In this document: positions 53,664 to 60,511 of the stretch, piece after piece
Layout of the letters: each line of letters begins with the position of its first letter
How positions within the stretch are numbered: position 1 is the stretch's first letter
NCBI GenBank assembly: GCA_965223405.1
Contig: CBDCWO010000006.1
Coordinates: 2,356,001-2,420,000, forward strand
Reading direction: 5' to 3'
Length of the DNA: 64,000 bases
From: CBDCWO01 sp965223405
GTDB taxonomy: Bacteria > Bacteroidota > Bacteroidia > Chitinophagales > Saprospiraceae
Translations under genes and position numbers: made by a program
Notes under the pieces: model-generated
The model's database searches: none
Told to the model about the DNA's origin: nothing
The model's input: the letters and a program-made list of their open reading frames with translations, nothing else

Positions 53664-54286
53664 TGGATGGGGTAATTCTTATCGGCTATTCCGGACACGC
53701 CTATGTAGTTTGTGATATCCTGGAAGATTTGGGAAGGAGTGCTTCTGCCTACTTTGAGCAAGAAGAAAAATCGTATAACCCCTATTCTTTAGAATATTTG
53801 GGATCTGATCAAGACGAAAAAGTAATTTCTATTCTTAATAAACATGATTGGTTTGTAGCCATAGGAAATAATCATTTAAGAAAAATAGTTATGGAGAGAT
53901 TACTTGATGCTGGAGTCATTCCACCATCAAGGATTATTCATAATTCTGCATTGATATCTAAGACCGCTCGGTTAGGTGATGGCGTAATGGTGGGAGCTGG
54001 AGCTATTATAAACCCTTTGGTACAGGTTGATCAGGGAACAATCATTAATACGGGCAGCATAGTTGAACATGAATGTAAACTAGGCCCATTTGCCCATATT
54101 GCGCCAGGTGCTGTGTTGGCAGGTAATGTGCAGGTTGGAGAAAGAAGTTTTGTGGGCGCAAATGCGGTAGTAAAGGAAGGGATTACAATAGGAGATGAAG
54201 TGCGCATAGGGGCTGGAAGTGTTGTGGTAAAAAATATTCCTGATGGTATGACAGTAGTGGGTAATCCGGCGAGAGTGTTGGAATAA
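53663..54286 (+). CDS. NeuD/PglD family sugar acetyltransferase
   Basis: A 207-residue acyltransferase with an N-terminal Rossmann-like half (GVILIGYSGHAYVVCDILED, VAIGNNHLRKIVMERL) and a C-terminal left-handed beta helix (LISKTARLGDGVMVGAGAIINP, EHECKLGPFAHIAPGAVLAGNVQVGERSFVGANAVVKEGITIG). These are features of NeuD and PglD. In a legionaminic-type pathway it could N-acetylate the 4-amino sugar made by the aminotransferase at 55945. The gene ends just before the octamer repeats of element H. Confidence 0.85.
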   Translation: MDGVILIGYSGHAYVVCDILEDLGRSASAYFEQEEKSYNPYSLEYLGSDQDEKVISILNKHDWFVAIGNNHLRKIVMERLLDAGVIPPSRIIHNSALISKTARLGDGVMVGAGAIINPLVQVDQGTIINTGSIVEHECKLGPFAHIAPGAVLAGNVQVGERSFVGANAVVKEGITIGDEVRIGAGSVVVKNIPDGMTVVGNPARVLE

Positions 54287-54290
54287 TGAC

Positions 54291-54486
54291 TTGGAGACAT
54301 CGAGACTTGGGGACTTGGAGACTTGGGGACTGGGAGACTGGGAGACTGGGAGACTTGGAGACTGGGAGACTTGGAGACTGGGAGACTTGGAGACTGAGAG
54401 ACTGGGAGACTTGGAGACTTGGAGACTGGGAGACTTGGAGACTGGGAGACTTGGGGACTGGGAGACTTGGAGACTGGGAGACTGGA
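54291..54486. repeat. GGAGACTT/GGAGACTG octamer repeat upstream of element H
   Basis: About 24 octamers in a row, alternating GGAGACTT, GGAGACTG and GGGGACTT, with almost no length variation. Because the unit is 8 bases, the translation repeats every 8 residues (LGDWETGR), which explains the long repetitive open frames on both strands. No gene is inferred from them. Confidence 0.95.
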
Positions 54487-54506
54487 GGGATATAATATGT
54501 ATAGAA

Positions 54507-54881
54507 ATGGGTAATATTAGGACGCATGAAGACTTGGAAGTTTATCAGAAGGCCTTTAAGGCAGCAATGTGGATATTTAAACTAACCAAGAAATTTCCTA
54601 AAGAAGAACGATATTCACTTACTGATCAAATCAGACGGTCTTCCAGATCTGTTTGTGCCAACTTGGCAGAGGCATTCAGAAAGCGGAGGTATCGGGCTGC
54701 TTTCATTGCAAAACTTAGCGATTCGGAAACAGAAGCTGCAGAAACCCAAGTTTGGTTGAAATTTGCTAAATCTTGTGGTTATTTAGAGGATAGTGTTACT
54801 CAAGAATTACTGATACGATATGACCATATTATTGGTAAAATTGTGAAGATGATTAGGGATCCGGGTAATTGGGTATTGTAA
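54507..54881 (+). CDS. Four-helix-bundle protein, copy H
   Basis: A 124-residue member of the S23/IVP-family: HEDLEVYQKAFKAAMWIFKLTKKFPKEE, YSLTDQIRRSSRSVCANLAEAFRKRRY, FIAKLSDSETEAAETQVWL. This is a more basic subgroup than the other copies, with EAFRKRRY in place of EG-R-G. ATG 54507 is chosen because upstream residues are translated octamer repeat, although the frame is open from 54291. The gene ends directly at the second block of the same repeat. Confidence 0.9.
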   Translation: MGNIRTHEDLEVYQKAFKAAMWIFKLTKKFPKEERYSLTDQIRRSSRSVCANLAEAFRKRRYRAAFIAKLSDSETEAAETQVWLKFAKSCGYLEDSVTQELLIRYDHIIGKIVKMIRDPGNWVL

Positions 54882-54883
54882 AG

Positions 54884-55051
54884 GGGACTTGGAGAAGAGG
54901 AGACTGGGAGACTTGGAGAAGAGGAGACTTGGAGACTTGGAGAAGAGGAGACTTGGAGACTTGGAGAAGAGGAGACTTGGAGACTTGGAGAAGAGGAGAC
55001 TGGGAGACTTGGGGACTGAGAGACTGGGAGACTTGGGGACTGGGAGACTAA
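54884..55051. repeat. GGAGACTT/GGAGAAGA octamer repeat downstream of element H
   Basis: Same orientation as the upstream block but with a higher-order unit GGAGACTT-GGAGAAGA-GGAGACTT repeated about five times, then plain GGAGACTG and GGGGACTG units. It stops two bases before the next start codon. Confidence 0.95.
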
Positions 55052-55052
55052 T

Positions 55053-55373
55053 ATGAAGAAAAATTCTATGCAAAGAAAATACCATATCTCTGACCTTTCG
55101 GCCCATCTTTTTTGGGATGTGGATAGGAGTAAATTGTCTTTTCAAAAAAGTAGTCAATATCTCATTGAACGAGTAGTTTATCTTGGTGACTTAAACGATT
55201 GGTTGATTATCAGAAATGTTTACGGTGAACAAACAATAAAACGGGTAATTCTAAATATGCGCTATCTCGATGATAAATCGCTAAACTTTTATTCGCTGGT
55301 GTTATCCATTCCAAAAGAAAGTTTCAGATGTTACAAACAAAAACAATCCGGAAAGACACCTTTGCCCTTCTAA
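55053..55373 (+). CDS. DUF6922-like protein, probable antitoxin partner
   Basis: A 106-residue protein: YHISDLSAHLFWDVDRSKLSF, YLIERVVYLGDLNDWLIIRNVYGEQTIKRVILNMRYLDDKSLNFYS. This pattern (a fixed strand for 'sahlFWDvd' and a later 'yGd-ndW') is that of DUF6922 proteins, which sit directly upstream of AbiEii-type nucleotidyltransferases. It overlaps the next gene by 46 bases. A close second copy starts at 63721. Confidence 0.75.
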   Translation: MKKNSMQRKYHISDLSAHLFWDVDRSKLSFQKSSQYLIERVVYLGDLNDWLIIRNVYGEQTIKRVILNMRYLDDKSLNFYSLVLSIPKESFRCYKQKQSGKTPLPF

Positions 55374-55948
55374 AGCAATTATGTGCATTTGAAATATTGC
55401 AACATTTTAATCTGGCCGGAGGTACGGCATTGGCCTTGCAACTAGGACATCGAACGTCTACCGACCTGGATTTTTTCGGTAAACCCATCACAAACCTGGA
55501 TTTGATCAAGACAGAAATTCAGGCAACATATGATTATAAAATCGAAGTAAGTTCCCAAAATATTTTGATTGGTTTTATTGATGGAATAAAAGTCGACTTC
55601 GTCAGGTATAAATATGATTTATTAGAATCACCAATTATAGAACAGGAAATCAGGTTGCTCTCTATTATTGACATAGGATGTATGAAACTTGCTGCCATTA
55701 CCGGAAGAGGGAAAAAAAGAGATTTTTACGATCTATATTTCATTTTACAGCGGTTTTCATTATCAGAACTATTGGATTTTTATCAGACGAAATATTATGA
55801 TAGTAGTTTGCAACTGGTACTCAAAAGTATAACTTATTTTGAAGATGCTGAATCGGATGAGGATCCTAATTTATTTGAAACGCGGTCCTGGAAAGACGTG
55901 AAAAAAACCATTACCAATTCTTTTATGGATTATTATAACAGGCTATGA
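55328..55948 (+). CDS. Nucleotidyl transferase AbiEii/AbiGii-type toxin
   Basis: A 206-residue nucleotidyltransferase. LAGGTALALQLGHRTSTDLDFF at residues 29-50 contains the GG-T...H-R-S/T-x-D-x-D/F signature, and GCMKLAAITGRGKKRDFYDLYFIL the second conserved helix. In the AbiE system a related protein transfers nucleotides and is neutralised by AbiEi; here the upstream DUF6922 protein takes that place. Its stop overlaps the next gene by four bases, although the neighbour is a sugar aminotransferase. Confidence 0.86.
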   Translation: MLQTKTIRKDTFALLKQLCAFEILQHFNLAGGTALALQLGHRTSTDLDFFGKPITNLDLIKTEIQATYDYKIEVSSQNILIGFIDGIKVDFVRYKYDLLESPIIEQEIRLLSIIDIGCMKLAAITGRGKKRDFYDLYFILQRFSLSELLDFYQTKYYDSSLQLVLKSITYFEDAESDEDPNLFETRSWKDVKKTITNSFMDYYNRL

Positions 55949-57126
55949 TCCCACTCTCAATCCCCCACCTGTCAGGCAACGAATGGAAATATGTCAAAGA
56001 TTGCCTGGATACCGGATGGATTTCTTCGGTAGGTGGCTATGTTACTCAGTTTGAAGACCTGGTGGCCCAATATACCGGGGCTAAATATGGTGTTGCCTGC
56101 ATGAATGGTACGGCTGCCTTACATATTGCGCAAATTCTGCTCGAGATCAAAACCGGAGATCATATTATAGTTCCCAATTTGACATTTGTTGCTACACTCA
56201 ATGCCATCAAATATACCCGGGCTTCGCCGATCTTAATCGATATTGACCCGGATACCTGGCAGATGGATCTGGATCTCCTGGAAGCCTATTTGGAAGAAAA
56301 CACGTATCTAGTGACTTCAGGATATGGATCTCATGAAGAAACAAATTACCATTCTTTAATCACACATCGGCCCATTAAAGCGATTATGCCGGTTCATATA
56401 CTGGGGAACATGGGTGATATGGAGCGCCTGCAAAAGATTGCACAAAAGTATTTACTCGAGATTATCGAAGACAGCACCGAAGCACTTGGATCTACTTATA
56501 ATGAGCAACATGCAGGAACATTAGGAAGGATCGGTACTTTCAGTTTTAATGGAAATAAAATTATCTCTACCGGTGGGGGTGGTGTATTGACCACAGACAA
56601 TGAAAATCTGGCCAAACGAGCCAAGCATCTTACCACGACAGCCAAAGCTTCTTCCTTGGAATATTTTCATGATGAGACCGGATATAACTATCGTCTAGTT
56701 AATATTTTGGCTGCAGTAGGTGTGGCCCAAATGGAACAGTTACCGGATTATATCACACAAAAAAAGAAGATCAATGCGTATTACCGGGAACATCTGACCG
56801 GTGTTGGAGATATCCGTTTTCAAAAAATACTGGCAGGTGTAGACCCCAATTGCTGGTTATTTACTTTCAGAACCCATCGGATGAGAGCATTACTGGAATA
56901 TTTGAATAAAAATGAAATTCAATCCAGGCCGTTTTGGGTACCAATGAACCGGTTGCCGATGCACCAAAATGAAATCTATCTTTCGCAATATGACCATTCC
57001 CACCAGGTTTATGAGTCGGCAATCAGTATTCCTAGTTCGGTGGGCTTGACAGAGGATCAATTGGAGCAAGTCGTGGAGCGAGTGATAGAATTTTTTGGAA
57101 CCACTAAGAACACTAAGAATCACTAA
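55945..57126 (+). CDS. DegT/DnrJ/EryC1-type aminotransferase (LegC/PglE-like)
   Basis: PLP-dependent amination of a 4-keto (possibly UDP-4-keto-6-deoxy-HexNAc) sugar. The catalytic lysine is in FSFNGNKIISTGGGG (Lys205). Other marks are CMNGTAALHIAQILL, VPNLTFVATLNAI, DSTEALGSTY and SRPFWVPMNRLPMH. With NeuB/NeuC/NeuA, the NeuD-like acetyltransferase and the CapD-like dehydratase nearby, it could complete a legionaminate-type route. The C-terminal TTKNTKNH and the stop are encoded by the ACCACTAAG repeat. Confidence 0.88.
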   Translation: MIPLSIPHLSGNEWKYVKDCLDTGWISSVGGYVTQFEDLVAQYTGAKYGVACMNGTAALHIAQILLEIKTGDHIIVPNLTFVATLNAIKYTRASPILIDIDPDTWQMDLDLLEAYLEENTYLVTSGYGSHEETNYHSLITHRPIKAIMPVHILGNMGDMERLQKIAQKYLLEIIEDSTEALGSTYNEQHAGTLGRIGTFSFNGNKIISTGGGGVLTTDNENLAKRAKHLTTTAKASSLEYFHDETGYNYRLVNILAAVGVAQMEQLPDYITQKKKINAYYREHLTGVGDIRFQKILAGVDPNCWLFTFRTHRMRALLEYLNKNEIQSRPFWVPMNRLPMHQNEIYLSQYDHSHQVYESAISIPSSVGLTEDQLEQVVERVIEFFGTTKNTKNH

Positions 57127-57256
57127 AGAAAAAACCTCTTTGAGGGCAAGGTCCGGAAATAAACAAATACCATCTTTAGACCATTTGTTGGTACAGGTAT
57201 TTTATTAATTTATTCGTTAGGCACTCAGGACCTTGGCATTCTGATGGGCCAATGGT

Positions 57257-57276
57257 CTGCGAAATTTATTTCGCAG
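57257..57276. other. Perfect hairpin inside the ACCACTAAG element
   Basis: CTGCGAAAT, loop TT, ATTTCGCAG: nine perfect base pairs. There is no T-run behind it, so a terminator is not supported. It may be a structural or protein-binding element. Confidence 0.6.
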
Positions 57277-57293
57277 TATAGAAGAAACCAAAT

Positions 57294-57318
57294 AAACCTG
57301 CCGGCAGCAGGCAGGTTT
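57294..57318. other. GC-rich hairpin inside the ACCACTAAG element
   Basis: AAACCTGCC, seven-base loop, GGCAGGTTT: nine perfect pairs with a GC-rich core. TTT is the end of the stem, and the following GGTTTACC is not a T-run, so intrinsic termination is possible but weak. Confidence 0.55.
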
Positions 57319-57501
57319 GGTTTACCATTGGACTCAAAGAATTAATTGTAATTGAGAAAATGCCAAATGAAACATTCAATTCTAGACAACATATTTGGTA
57401 GAGTTTACCATTTAAATGCTCAAGAATCACTAAGCAAACCAGAAAAATCCTTTGTGCCACTTAGTGCCCTTAGTGGTAAAAACATTGTGAACAAAAATTA
57501 A

Positions 57502-58707
57502 ATGGATATTTCATCATTCATATCGAAATACATTACACAAAGAAAAGAAAGTCTATTTCTAAAGGATTTGGATAATAATACATTCAAATTATATCAGGAA
57601 ATAAAAGGAAAAACCATATTAGTGATCGGTGGAGCGGGTACAATCGGATCTTCTTTTATTAAGGCTTTATTGCCTTATCAGCCCTACAAATTAGTGGTCG
57701 TGGATATAAGTGAAAATGAACTCACCGAACTCACCCGCGATCTGCGTAGTGATCCAAAGGTACAAGTACCGGAAAAATATGTCACCTATCCTTTCGATTA
57801 TGGCAGTCGGGTTTTCTATAAAATGCTTCAAAGTGAAAGTCCTTTTGACATCGTTGCCAATTTTGCTGCCCATAAGCATGTACGAAGCGAAAAAGACCAT
57901 TTTGCCATCGAGGCCATGCTGGAAAACAATATTTTCAAAAACCGGGTATTATTGGAGAAGCTTAAGTCGAATCCACCAAAACATTTTTTCTGTGTGTCTA
58001 CGGATAAAGCTACTAATCCGGTGAATGTAATGGGTGCCAGCAAACAGTTGATGGAAGAATTATTAATGGCCTATGCCGGAGATATGAAAATTACAACTGC
58101 CCGTTTTGCTAATGTGGCATTTTCAAATGGCAGCTTATTGTATGGCTACAGACATCGAATGCAAAAAAAACAACCCCTGTCCTGTCCATCGGATGTTAAA
58201 AGATATTTTGTATCTCCCGAGGAAAGCGGTCAGCTTTGTCTATTGGCATGTATATTAGGAGATGCCGGTGATGTATTTTTTCCAAAGCTGGAGACATCAT
58301 CCATGATATATTTCAAAGATATTACCGATGCCTATATCCAATCATGTGGACTGAAAGTGGAGCTTTGTGAGTCGGAGATGGAGGCCAAAAAGAAATCACG
58401 AAATTGGAGCAAGGACCAATCAACCTATCCCGTATATTATTTTAAAACCGACACTTCCGGTGAAAAGTTGTTTGAAGAATTCTATACTGAAACGGATCAA
58501 ATAATTCTGGATGACTTCGAAGCATTAGGTATTATCAAAAGGGGAAAGTTAAAATCAAAGAATGAATTAAATGATGCTCTGGTAGCTCTTAAAGACCTTT
58601 TGGATAAAGAAAATTACTCCAAAATGGATATTATCCAGGTCATGCAGGAAATAATCCCCTCCTTTAGACATGTGGAGACCGGAAAATCCCTGGACGAAAA
58701 AATGTAA
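57502..58707 (+). CDS. Polysaccharide biosynthesis SDR, CapD/FlaA1-like UDP-GlcNAc 4,6-dehydratase
   Basis: A 401-residue soluble form without the membrane-bound N-terminus of CapD. The cofactor motif GGAGTIG is at residues 43-49; then VVVDISENELTELTRDLR, NFAAHKHVRSEKD and CVSTDKATNPVNVMGASK, where Met-x3-Lys takes the place of Tyr-x3-Lys as usual for this group. RYFVSPEESGQL and FPKLETSSM follow. It probably forms the 4-keto-6-deoxy sugar used by the aminotransferase. The next, broken sugar transferase gene starts one base after the stop. Confidence 0.87.
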   Translation: MDISSFISKYITQRKESLFLKDLDNNTFKLYQEIKGKTILVIGGAGTIGSSFIKALLPYQPYKLVVVDISENELTELTRDLRSDPKVQVPEKYVTYPFDYGSRVFYKMLQSESPFDIVANFAAHKHVRSEKDHFAIEAMLENNIFKNRVLLEKLKSNPPKHFFCVSTDKATNPVNVMGASKQLMEELLMAYAGDMKITTARFANVAFSNGSLLYGYRHRMQKKQPLSCPSDVKRYFVSPEESGQLCLLACILGDAGDVFFPKLETSSMIYFKDITDAYIQSCGLKVELCESEMEAKKKSRNWSKDQSTYPVYYFKTDTSGEKLFEEFYTETDQIILDDFEALGIIKRGKLKSKNELNDALVALKDLLDKENYSKMDIIQVMQEIIPSFRHVETGKSLDEKM

Positions 58708-58708
58708 T

Positions 58709-59383
58709 GTGTATTTAGCTTTTAAAAGATTCGGTGACATTTTTTTTTCTGCTGTACTCATAATAATTTTTGCACCATTGCTATTGCCCATCATTTTATT
58801 GCTTTTAATTACCGGGGAACACTACGTTTTTTACCTTCAGGAAAGAGTCGGGTATCAAAATAAGACTTTCAACATTTGGAAATTTGCTACTATGTTGAAA
58901 GATTCTCCCAATATGGCCGGAGGACTCATTACTTTGAAAAGGGATCCACGACTTACCCCATTAGGTGGATTTCTACGCAGTACAAAGATCAATGAGCTCC
59001 CCCAAATTGTAAACATTCTGCGCGGAGAAATGAGTGTAGTGGGTCCACGACCGGTGATGCAGAAAAAGCTTTAATGCCTATCCGGTACCAGATACAAAAA
59101 GTAATTTACAATGTGCTACCCGGATTGACCGGTATTGGCTCCATAATATTTCAGGGATGAAGAAACATTGATCACAGAAGTGAAAAACAATGGTGGAGAT
59201 ACATGGAAATTTTATCAGCATCAAATTTATCCTCATAAAGGAGAGTTGGAAAAGTGGTATCAAAATCATCAATCGTTTATCGTAGATTTAAAAATAATTC
59301 TACTCACGATTTGGGTTATATTCTTTCCGCAGAGTACATTGGTGTATCAATGGTTTCCAGACTTACCCCGAAGAGAATTTTAA
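58709..59383 (+). pseudogene. Initiating sugar transferase (WcaJ/PglC-like), two frameshifts
   Basis: From GTG 58709 the frame gives FGDIFFSAVLIIIFAPLLLP (membrane anchor), FYLQERVGYQNKTFNIWKFATML, GGFLRSTKINELPQIVNILRGEMSVVGPRP. It stops at 59072-59074. The family pattern resumes in other frames with YNVLPGLTGIGSIIF and again with EVKNNGGDTWKFYQHQIYP, GELEKWYQNHQSFIVDLKII and LPRRE. Two frameshifts are needed, so the gene is broken unless the sequence has errors. This would be the only phosphoglycosyl transferase in the window. Confidence 0.85.
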
Positions 59384-59481
59384 AACCATAGCTTCTAAAT
59401 TGAAGGACACAAATTATCCACCTTCGGCAAGGCAGGCAGACAAGGCACAAATTCTACCTGATTAAACTGGAAAAAATGAGA

Positions 59482-59536
59482 ACCACTAATGCAAAAATAA
59501 GGTCAAATCTTAGTGCCACTTAGTGCCCTTAGTGGT
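59482..59536. repeat. ACCACTAAG/CTTAGTGG hairpin repeat
   Basis: Left ACCACTAAT (59482-59490) and right CTTAGTGCCCTTAGTGGT (59519-59536, identical to 57460-57477). Confidence 0.8.
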
Positions 59537-59634
59537 AAACGACCTCAATGTCTATATCGATTGAACTATATTCAGATAGTGAACTGTTAAATAAGAGGAA
59601 TTGGAATATTTTTGAAATTTAAATCAAATGCAGG

Positions 59635-59784
59635 ATGGAATCAGCAAAATTGTTCAGAGAATTGGAGGAAAAGCAGAAGAAAGTACTATCACAAAGGCCT
59701 ACCGTTACCTTGAAAGAAGCCAGAGACTTGGTGGAAAAATTCAAGACAAATTCCAAAGTAAAGAAGAAGAGGCCAAGTCGTTAA
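59635..59784 (+). CDS. Possible 49-residue charged protein
   Basis: ATG 59635 to TAA 59784 encodes ESAKLFRELEEKQKKVLSQR followed by PTVTLKEARDLVEKFKTN and a basic tail. It has a helical, charged composition and a start surrounded by AT-rich DNA. Another frame over the same DNA (59628-59828) is longer but runs into the ACCACTAAG repeat. I do not recognise either. It is enclosed by two ACCACTAAG-type hairpins, as GxxExxY is, which makes a small cargo gene plausible. Confidence 0.35.
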   Translation: MESAKLFRELEEKQKKVLSQRPTVTLKEARDLVEKFKTNSKVKKKRPSR

Positions 59785-59796
59785 AAACATTTATAG

Positions 59797-59842
59797 AATC
59801 ACTAAGCAAAAATCAAGTCACATCTTAGTGCGCCTTAGTGGT
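59797..59842. repeat. CACTAAG/CTTAGTGG hairpin repeat
   Basis: AATCACTAAGC at 59797-59807 and CTTAGTGCGCCTTAGTGGT at 59824-59842. Its right end is fused to the remnant of a GDP-fucose synthase gene. Confidence 0.75.
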
Positions 59843-60254
59843 GAATCTTTATGGTCCCAACGATAATTATGACTTGCAAAACTCGCATGTGCTACCTGCA
59901 TTAATCCATAAATTTCATCAGGGAAAAAAGCAAAACACATCCGAGGTTATCTTATGGGGTACAGGCACCCCGAAACGGGAATTTCTTCATGTGGATGATC
60001 TGGCGGATGCCTGCTATTTCTTAATGCAAAAATACAACGAACCAGGATTTATCAATATTGGAACGGGGAATGACTTAAGCATCCTTGAATTGGCCCAATT
60101 GATAAAAAACATTGTCGGATACCAAGGAGAGATTACTCATGATTTAGCAAAACCGGATGGGACACCTAGAAAGTTATTGGATATTTCCAAACTTAAATCT
60201 CTGGGCTAGGCACCTCAGATCGGATTAGAGCAAGGAATTACCAAGGTATACTAG
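59838..60254 (+). pseudogene. GDP-L-fucose synthase remnant (C-terminal third)
   Basis: NLYGPNDNYDLQNSHVLPALIHKF, WGTGTPKREFLHVDDLADACYFLM and NIGTGNDLSILELAQLI are clear for Fcl. The N-terminal two thirds, including the NADP site and Tyr-x3-Lys, are missing; the sequence starts inside a CTTAGTGG repeat. A TAG at 60207-60209 stands where the family has Trp, followed in frame by APQIGLEQGITKVY. So both truncation and a nonsense change have occurred. Confidence 0.88.
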
Positions 60255-60302
60255 GAATTGTCGCAAGAACCCTGGTATTGAGAGACCATAGTATTGAGTA
60301 GT

Positions 60303-60350
60303 GAGATAGAAAGTAGAAGACAGAAAACAGCAGTTAGAAGATAGAAACTT
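60303..60350. repeat. AGATAGAA/AGTAGAAG-type short tandem units
   Basis: Imperfect units AGATAGAA, AGTAGAAG, ACAGAAAA, AGTTAGAAG, ATAGAA in a row. It resembles the octamer repeats of the four-helix elements, but no gene is attached. The surrounding 257 bases hold no gene. Confidence 0.5.
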
Positions 60351-60444
60351 GTTTAGTAAAGCCTTTAATCGGCGAGACAATGCAACAATTAAATAGTATG
60401 ACATGAGCAGTAGTTCTTTAAAGCAAATGTCGGGTTTCTTTCTA

Positions 60445-60491
60445 TTATAACCTTAAAATTTTATATAATTATTTAAGTTATAACCTTAAAA
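60445..60491. promoter_or_regulatory. Paired TTATAACCTTAAAA repeats before the ATPase at 60512
   Basis: TTATAACCTTAAAA occurs at 60445-60458 and 60478-60491, an exact 14-base direct repeat 33 bases apart, ending 20 bases before the start codon. The core ACCTTAA and the 32-33-base spacing are shared with the site at 11964-12002 upstream of the closest paralog. Confidence 0.65.
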
Positions 60492-60511
60492 AATTATACT
60501 TTTACTGCCTT

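Larger units (their letters stand above)
57100..57477. repeat. ACCACTAAG inverted repeat enclosing a gene-free segment
   Basis: ACCACTAAGAACACTAAG (57100-57117) and CTTAGTGCCCTTAGTGGT (57460-57477) pair at 16 of 18 positions across 342 bases. The enclosed DNA has no gene that I can support. It holds two strong hairpins (57257-57276 and 57294-57318) and a second ATCACTAAGC unit at 57426. The left arm forms the end of the aminotransferase gene. Confidence 0.85.

Noticed and set aside
54183..54527. Long open frames on both strands over 54291-54486 with LGDWETGR-like or SPSLQVSQ-like peptide repeats
   Set aside because: They are translations of an 8-base repeat that happens to contain no stop in several frames, so they are not evidence of genes.
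54807..55157. Minus-strand frame with SPSLLFSK repeats
   Set aside because: Same cause: octamer repeat read on the reverse strand, extending into the antisense of DUF6922.
57294..57318. Intrinsic terminator
   Set aside because: The stem is good, but no run of T follows it. Listed as a hairpin only.
59628..59828. 66-residue frame overlapping the possible 49-residue gene
   Set aside because: Its end is translated ACCACTAAG repeat. The shorter frame looks more protein-like, though neither is certain.
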